Of a DNA stretch of 14,830 bases, positions 14,301-14,830 are shown piece after piece. Numbering within the stretch: the stretch's first letter is position 1; each line of letters begins with the position of its first letter. Origin of the DNA: JBICHM01 sp043101835 (GTDB lineage Bacteria > Planctomycetota > Phycisphaerae > Phycisphaerales > UBA1924); assembly GCA_043101835.1 (NCBI GenBank), contig JBICHM010000356.1, positions 1 through 14,830 on the forward strand, written 5' to 3'. A program made the translations under genes and the position numbers. The notes beneath the pieces were generated by a model. It worked only from the letters and a program-made list of their open reading frames with translations, was not told the DNA's origin and did not search any database.

Positions 14301-14682
14301 GCAGTTCCAGGTCGAGGACCGCATGGGCTCGCTCGAAGCGGGCAAGGACGCGGACTTCGTGATCTGGACGGGCAGCCCCTTCAGCACGATGTCGCGCGCT
14401 GAATCGACCTGGATCGAGGGACGCGAGATGTTCTCGATCGAGAAGGATCGGGCGCTGCGCGAGCGCGACGCGGCGGAGCGACAGCGCCTCATCCAGAAGG
14501 TGCTGGCGCAAGGCGGCGGCGGCTCGGGCGCCGGCCCGCGCCGGCCGGGCCGGATGGGCGAGTTCACCGAAGAGCAGGCGCTGCTCGAGGCGATCCTGCT
14601 CGAACTGGCGCGTGACGGCAAGGACATCAACCACTGCGACATCGGCGAGTGCGGCTTGCTGACCGTCGGCCACCAGCACTGA
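11353..14682 (+). CDS. exported double amidohydrolase; first barrel degenerate, second with intact metal site
   Basis: This 1109-residue protein joins two imidazolonepropionase-like amidohydrolase domains. A long signal peptide ends near AGA-Q (38), placing it in the periplasm or outside. Domain 1 (about 52-470) keeps the beta-sandwich and GFIDAHVPV (108-116) but has HxP instead of HxH, and LLFNTDNELEA (293-303) where a metal His is expected; only Asp390 in LTTD resembles a metal residue. A small beta domain (475-560, TGRWAVDWDG) and an acidic Glu/Ala linker (572-615) follow. Domain 2 (about 630-1030) shows PGLFDAHSHTG (His697, His699), FIHCHSY (863-869), FQHV (His893) and FNSDSS (Asp947). 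The tail (1040-1109) has a charged helix, a GGGGSGAGPRRPGR stretch and NHCDIGECGLLTVGHQH. Activity should reside in domain 2; the substrate is unknown. The ATG at 11353 lacks a clear ribosome site. The next gene follows after 20 bp. Confidence 0.93.
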   Translation: MNHPHTRLNVRAGARTAAASAAVAGALVAASIGAMAGAQSTPPPNGPRSVEPAWHAIVNATLVPAPGELVEDATIVLRDGVIRSIATGAEPPAGARVWDATGMTVYAGFIDAHVPVDAPTPGAGSAGVHWSDKVVAQRSALDGDGLSAGDRESLRSLGFTVAAIAPDDGVFRGQGAVVSLRSATSRAPDVRSLFSGFGGGGNNARQSEPAGPFEETVIKSPVFHEVALETGGFGGGYPTSNMGAVALVRQTLSDADWHDRARIVHERNQQSPAPEPAAYLDALGPGGSAGLPLLFNTDNELEALWLHDVATEFDRPAMIVGSGTEFRRLDAIASTGMPIILPLNYPDAPNVSTAADAEQVELRTLMTWEQAPTNARRLADARVTIALTTDRLESRKDFLPNLRKAVEHGFAKDAALAALTTTPARLFGLEQRVGRVEPGFVANLVVVDGDLFDKDAKIRDVWVDGERYEITPPDAMDITGRWAVDWDGTDNEAFFDVAKGPAITVRHGDAEAKAEKVALRDNRLTFQVQGEALGFEGVWLASAVIDEGRMLGFTVSPAGESRPFGAERPGDVPEQEEAEGEGQRGRRAQAENAEDAGDADAEGEEAEVAGADVPEALPVPFGAYGFLEQPAQEDVVVTNATIWTAGDAGIIEDGAMVVRAGTIEWVGEASDLPRSAGDLRVIDAQGKHVTPGLFDAHSHTGIGNSFGDVNEVGQTVTAEARVRDIINPDDVNWYRQLAGGLTAANQLHGSANPIGGQSNVVKLRWGVSAPKAMVVTTAPEGIKFALGENPKRNSWRYEGESRYPQSRIGLFTIIRERFVAAQDYIDAQERYDAMSAREKEGVLQPRRDLELEALAEILRGERFIHCHSYRQDESFGLTRIADEFGFTIGTFQHVLEGYKVAEAIKAHAIGASAFSDWWAFKFEVYDAIPYNGAIMHEVGVPVTFNSDSSELARRMNLEAAKAVKYGGVEPNEALKFVTYNAALQFQVEDRMGSLEAGKDADFVIWTGSPFSTMSRAESTWIEGREMFSIEKDRALRERDAAERQRLIQKVLAQGGGGSGAGPRRPGRMGEFTEEQALLEAILLELARDGKDINHCDIGECGLLTVGHQH

Positions 14683-14702
14683 GCGAAGGAAGGAACCACA
14701 CC

Positions 14703-14830
14703 ATGCGAACGATCAAGCACTTCGTCGCGGGCGCCTTCCTCGGCGCCGCGTGCCTCGCCCCGGCCGCCCTCGGCCAGGATCTGACCCACAAGGCGCCGCC
14801 CCAGGAGCGGGCGGTGCTCATCGCCGGCGC
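14703..14830 (+). CDS. start of a second exported protein, possibly another amidohydrolase (partial)
   Basis: Only 42 complete codons are in the window. ATG at 14703 follows AAGGAAGGAA, a strong ribosome site, and lies 20 bp after the double amidohydrolase, so the two are almost certainly cotranscribed. The product begins MRTIKHFVAGAFLGAACLAP, a signal peptide with probable cleavage after ALG (about residue 24), and continues QDLTHKAPPQERAVLIAG. Exported amidohydrolases often begin their first beta strand in this way (hydrophobic strand ending in AGA or GG a few residues after a proline-rich start), and paired amidohydrolase genes are common, so a second amidohydrolase is my guess. The Cys in the signal peptide lacks a proper lipobox. 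The rest lies beyond the window. Confidence 0.78.
   Translation, partial: MRTIKHFVAGAFLGAACLAPAALGQDLTHKAPPQERAVLIAG

Noticed and set aside
11107..14679. Minus-strand open frame of 1190 codons antisense to the double amidohydrolase
   Set aside because: GC-rich codon bias leaves few stops on the antisense strand. Its product is Arg/His/Val-rich with no family motif, and the sense frame has clear amidohydrolase motifs.

Overview
The window is GC-rich chromosomal DNA of bacterial housekeeping and cell-envelope character. The best guess is a planctomycete, probably class Phycisphaerae. Three things point there: the secreted protease ends in two dockerin-like repeats of the D-x-x-GDGVVNGxDLG-x-LLG-x-WG type; a lone prepilin-like protein starts RAFTLVELLAVIGIIALLLA; and a Porin_O_P-type outer-membrane protein is present. 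This placement is inference from protein style, not from a marker gene. I see no rRNA, tRNA, CRISPR array, insertion sequence or phage gene.

Layout. Positions 1 to 5854 are all read on the minus strand. In transcription order they are dnaN (sliding clamp, 5854-4688), an exported subtilisin-like protease with C-terminal dockerin-like repeats (4354-2105), plsY (2026-1268), a small predicted coiled-coil protein (1201-932) and a PfkB-family sugar kinase that runs off the left edge (888-1). From 6095 onward everything is on the plus strand: a transketolase of the animal-like type (6095-8071), a Porin_O_P-type porin behind a long structured leader (8449-9798) and closed by a textbook terminator, a prepilin-like exported protein (10098-11270), a 1109-residue exported double amidohydrolase (11353-14682), and the start of another exported protein (14703 to the right edge).

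How the genes relate. dnaN and tkt diverge from a 240-bp region that holds a plausible promoter for each and a near-perfect 18-bp palindrome lying over the dnaN promoter. plsY (phospholipid synthesis), the coiled-coil gene and the kinase gene are closely spaced and could be one transcript. The double amidohydrolase and the next gene are 20 bp apart and both begin with signal peptides, so they look like an operon of secreted hydrolases. The protease, porin, prepilin-like protein and amidohydrolases all concern export or the envelope, but nothing shows that they form one pathway.

I did not find a convincing new multi-gene system. The most unusual items are the double amidohydrolase, whose first barrel has lost its metal-binding histidines, its possibly leaderless start, its Cys/His-rich tail, and the operator-like palindrome between dnaN and tkt.
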